Part shown: piece by piece, positions 17,801-18,245 of the stretch
How positions within the stretch are numbered: position 1 is the first letter of the stretch
Layout of the letters: each line of letters starts with the position of its first letter
DNA from: Hirudo medicinalis
Taxonomy: Eukaryota; Annelida; Clitellata; Hirudinida; Hirudinidae
DNA: 18,245 nt
Assembly: GCA_011800805.1 (NCBI GenBank)
Contig: MPNW01001251.1
Location: 1 to 18,245 of the forward strand
Direction of reading: 5' to 3'
Program-made: the position numbers and the translations under genes
Notes under the pieces: generated by a model
The model's database searches: none
Seen by the model: only the letters and a program-made list of their open reading frames with translations
What the model was told of the DNA's origin: nothing

Positions 17801-17980
17801 TTGTTTGTGTTTTGTTTACATGTTTATTTATGTTTTGTTTACATGTTTATTTGTGTTTTGTTTACATGTTTGTTTGTGTTTTGTTTATATGTTTGTCTGT
17901 GTTTTGTTTACATGTTTGTTCATGTTTTGTTTACATGTTTATTTGTGTTTTGTTTACATGTTTGTTTGTGTTTTGTTTAT
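17801..17980. repeat. 23-bp tandem array, about 8 copies, open in all three plus frames
   Basis: Eight copies of a 23-bp unit (GTGTTTTGTTTACATGTTT plus four variable bases). Because 23 is not a multiple of three and the unit has no stop in any frame, all three plus-strand frames read the same MFVCVLFTCL-type hydrophobic string. This is an artefact of the repeat, not a membrane protein. Confidence 0.9.
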
Positions 17981-18189
17981 GTTTCGATACATGTCTATGT
18001 TTATCAATGAACATCTGTCATCAAGTGAAGGTTCGAGAAAGAATTGTTAGGAACGACGTATTCCATGAGACTGATTGACATTCCATTCAATAAATTCTCT
18101 GCCTCGTGCATAATTTCCATGCAATTGTTATTAATATGCATAATTTAAAAAAAAATATTTTATGAAAATTATTCTTTTTATGGAAATTA

Positions 18190-18245
18190 TTAATAGTATA
18201 TATATATGTATATACTATAAATATATACTATATATATATATATTT
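18190..18245. repeat. TA dinucleotide tract at right edge
   Basis: TATATA runs with a few interruptions, including two facing TATATACTATA-type palindromes. It continues to the window end. Confidence 0.9.

Overview
The window looks like nuclear DNA of an animal. It is AT-rich, crowded with trinucleotide microsatellites (AAT and GAT/GAC families) and minisatellites, and its coding pieces are short GC-richer islands bounded by GT/AG splice sites. The domains found (rhamnose-binding-type SUEL lectin, sushi/CCP, single membrane span) and the decayed pogo-like and hAT-like transposons fit a metazoan, most likely an invertebrate. The sequence alone does not fix the phylum.

Layout from left to right. 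Positions 1-2174 read as intron 1 of a minus-strand gene whose first coding exon is at 2175-2273 (protein start MGNKLRKLAQ) and whose remaining exons would lie beyond the left edge. Positions 2274-3338 hold its 5' leader and flank. A frameshifted pogo/Tigger-type transposase relic lies at 3339-3960, followed by hAT-like debris at about 4095-4225 and 4880-4938. Positions 4939-6850 are AT-rich with no gene I can support.

The main object is a minus-strand gene spanning at least 7131-16720. I assembled it from five exons with compatible splice phases: SUEL lectin exon (16427-16720), an unrecognised exon with a faint CUB-like look (11824-12012), a sushi/CCP exon (9015-9185), a transmembrane exon (7970-8051), and a terminal exon coding for a cytoplasmic tail (7131 to about 7602). 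The three extracellular exons are all phase 1-1, so each can be skipped or shuffled without breaking frame. The sushi exon joins the membrane exon in phase 1, and the membrane exon joins the tail in phase 2. The model describes a type I cell-surface protein with lectin and sushi modules outside and a tyrosine-free tail inside. Its signal peptide exon was not found and should lie upstream (coordinates above 16720, possibly off the window). The 3' end is followed by a 23-bp tandem repeat in which each unit supplies an AATAAA hexamer on the gene's strand.

The 4.4-kb intron between the lectin exon and the next exon is mostly repeat: TTG and GAT tracts, a 21-bp array open on both strands, a 38-bp array with a partly ordered three-variant pattern and a single N, inverted GAT/ATC tracts, and a TTACA array. 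The right end (16721-18245) holds candidate regulatory motifs, a 23-bp array open in all three plus-strand frames, and a TA-rich terminus. Most long open frames in the window are low-complexity readings of repeats, not genes.
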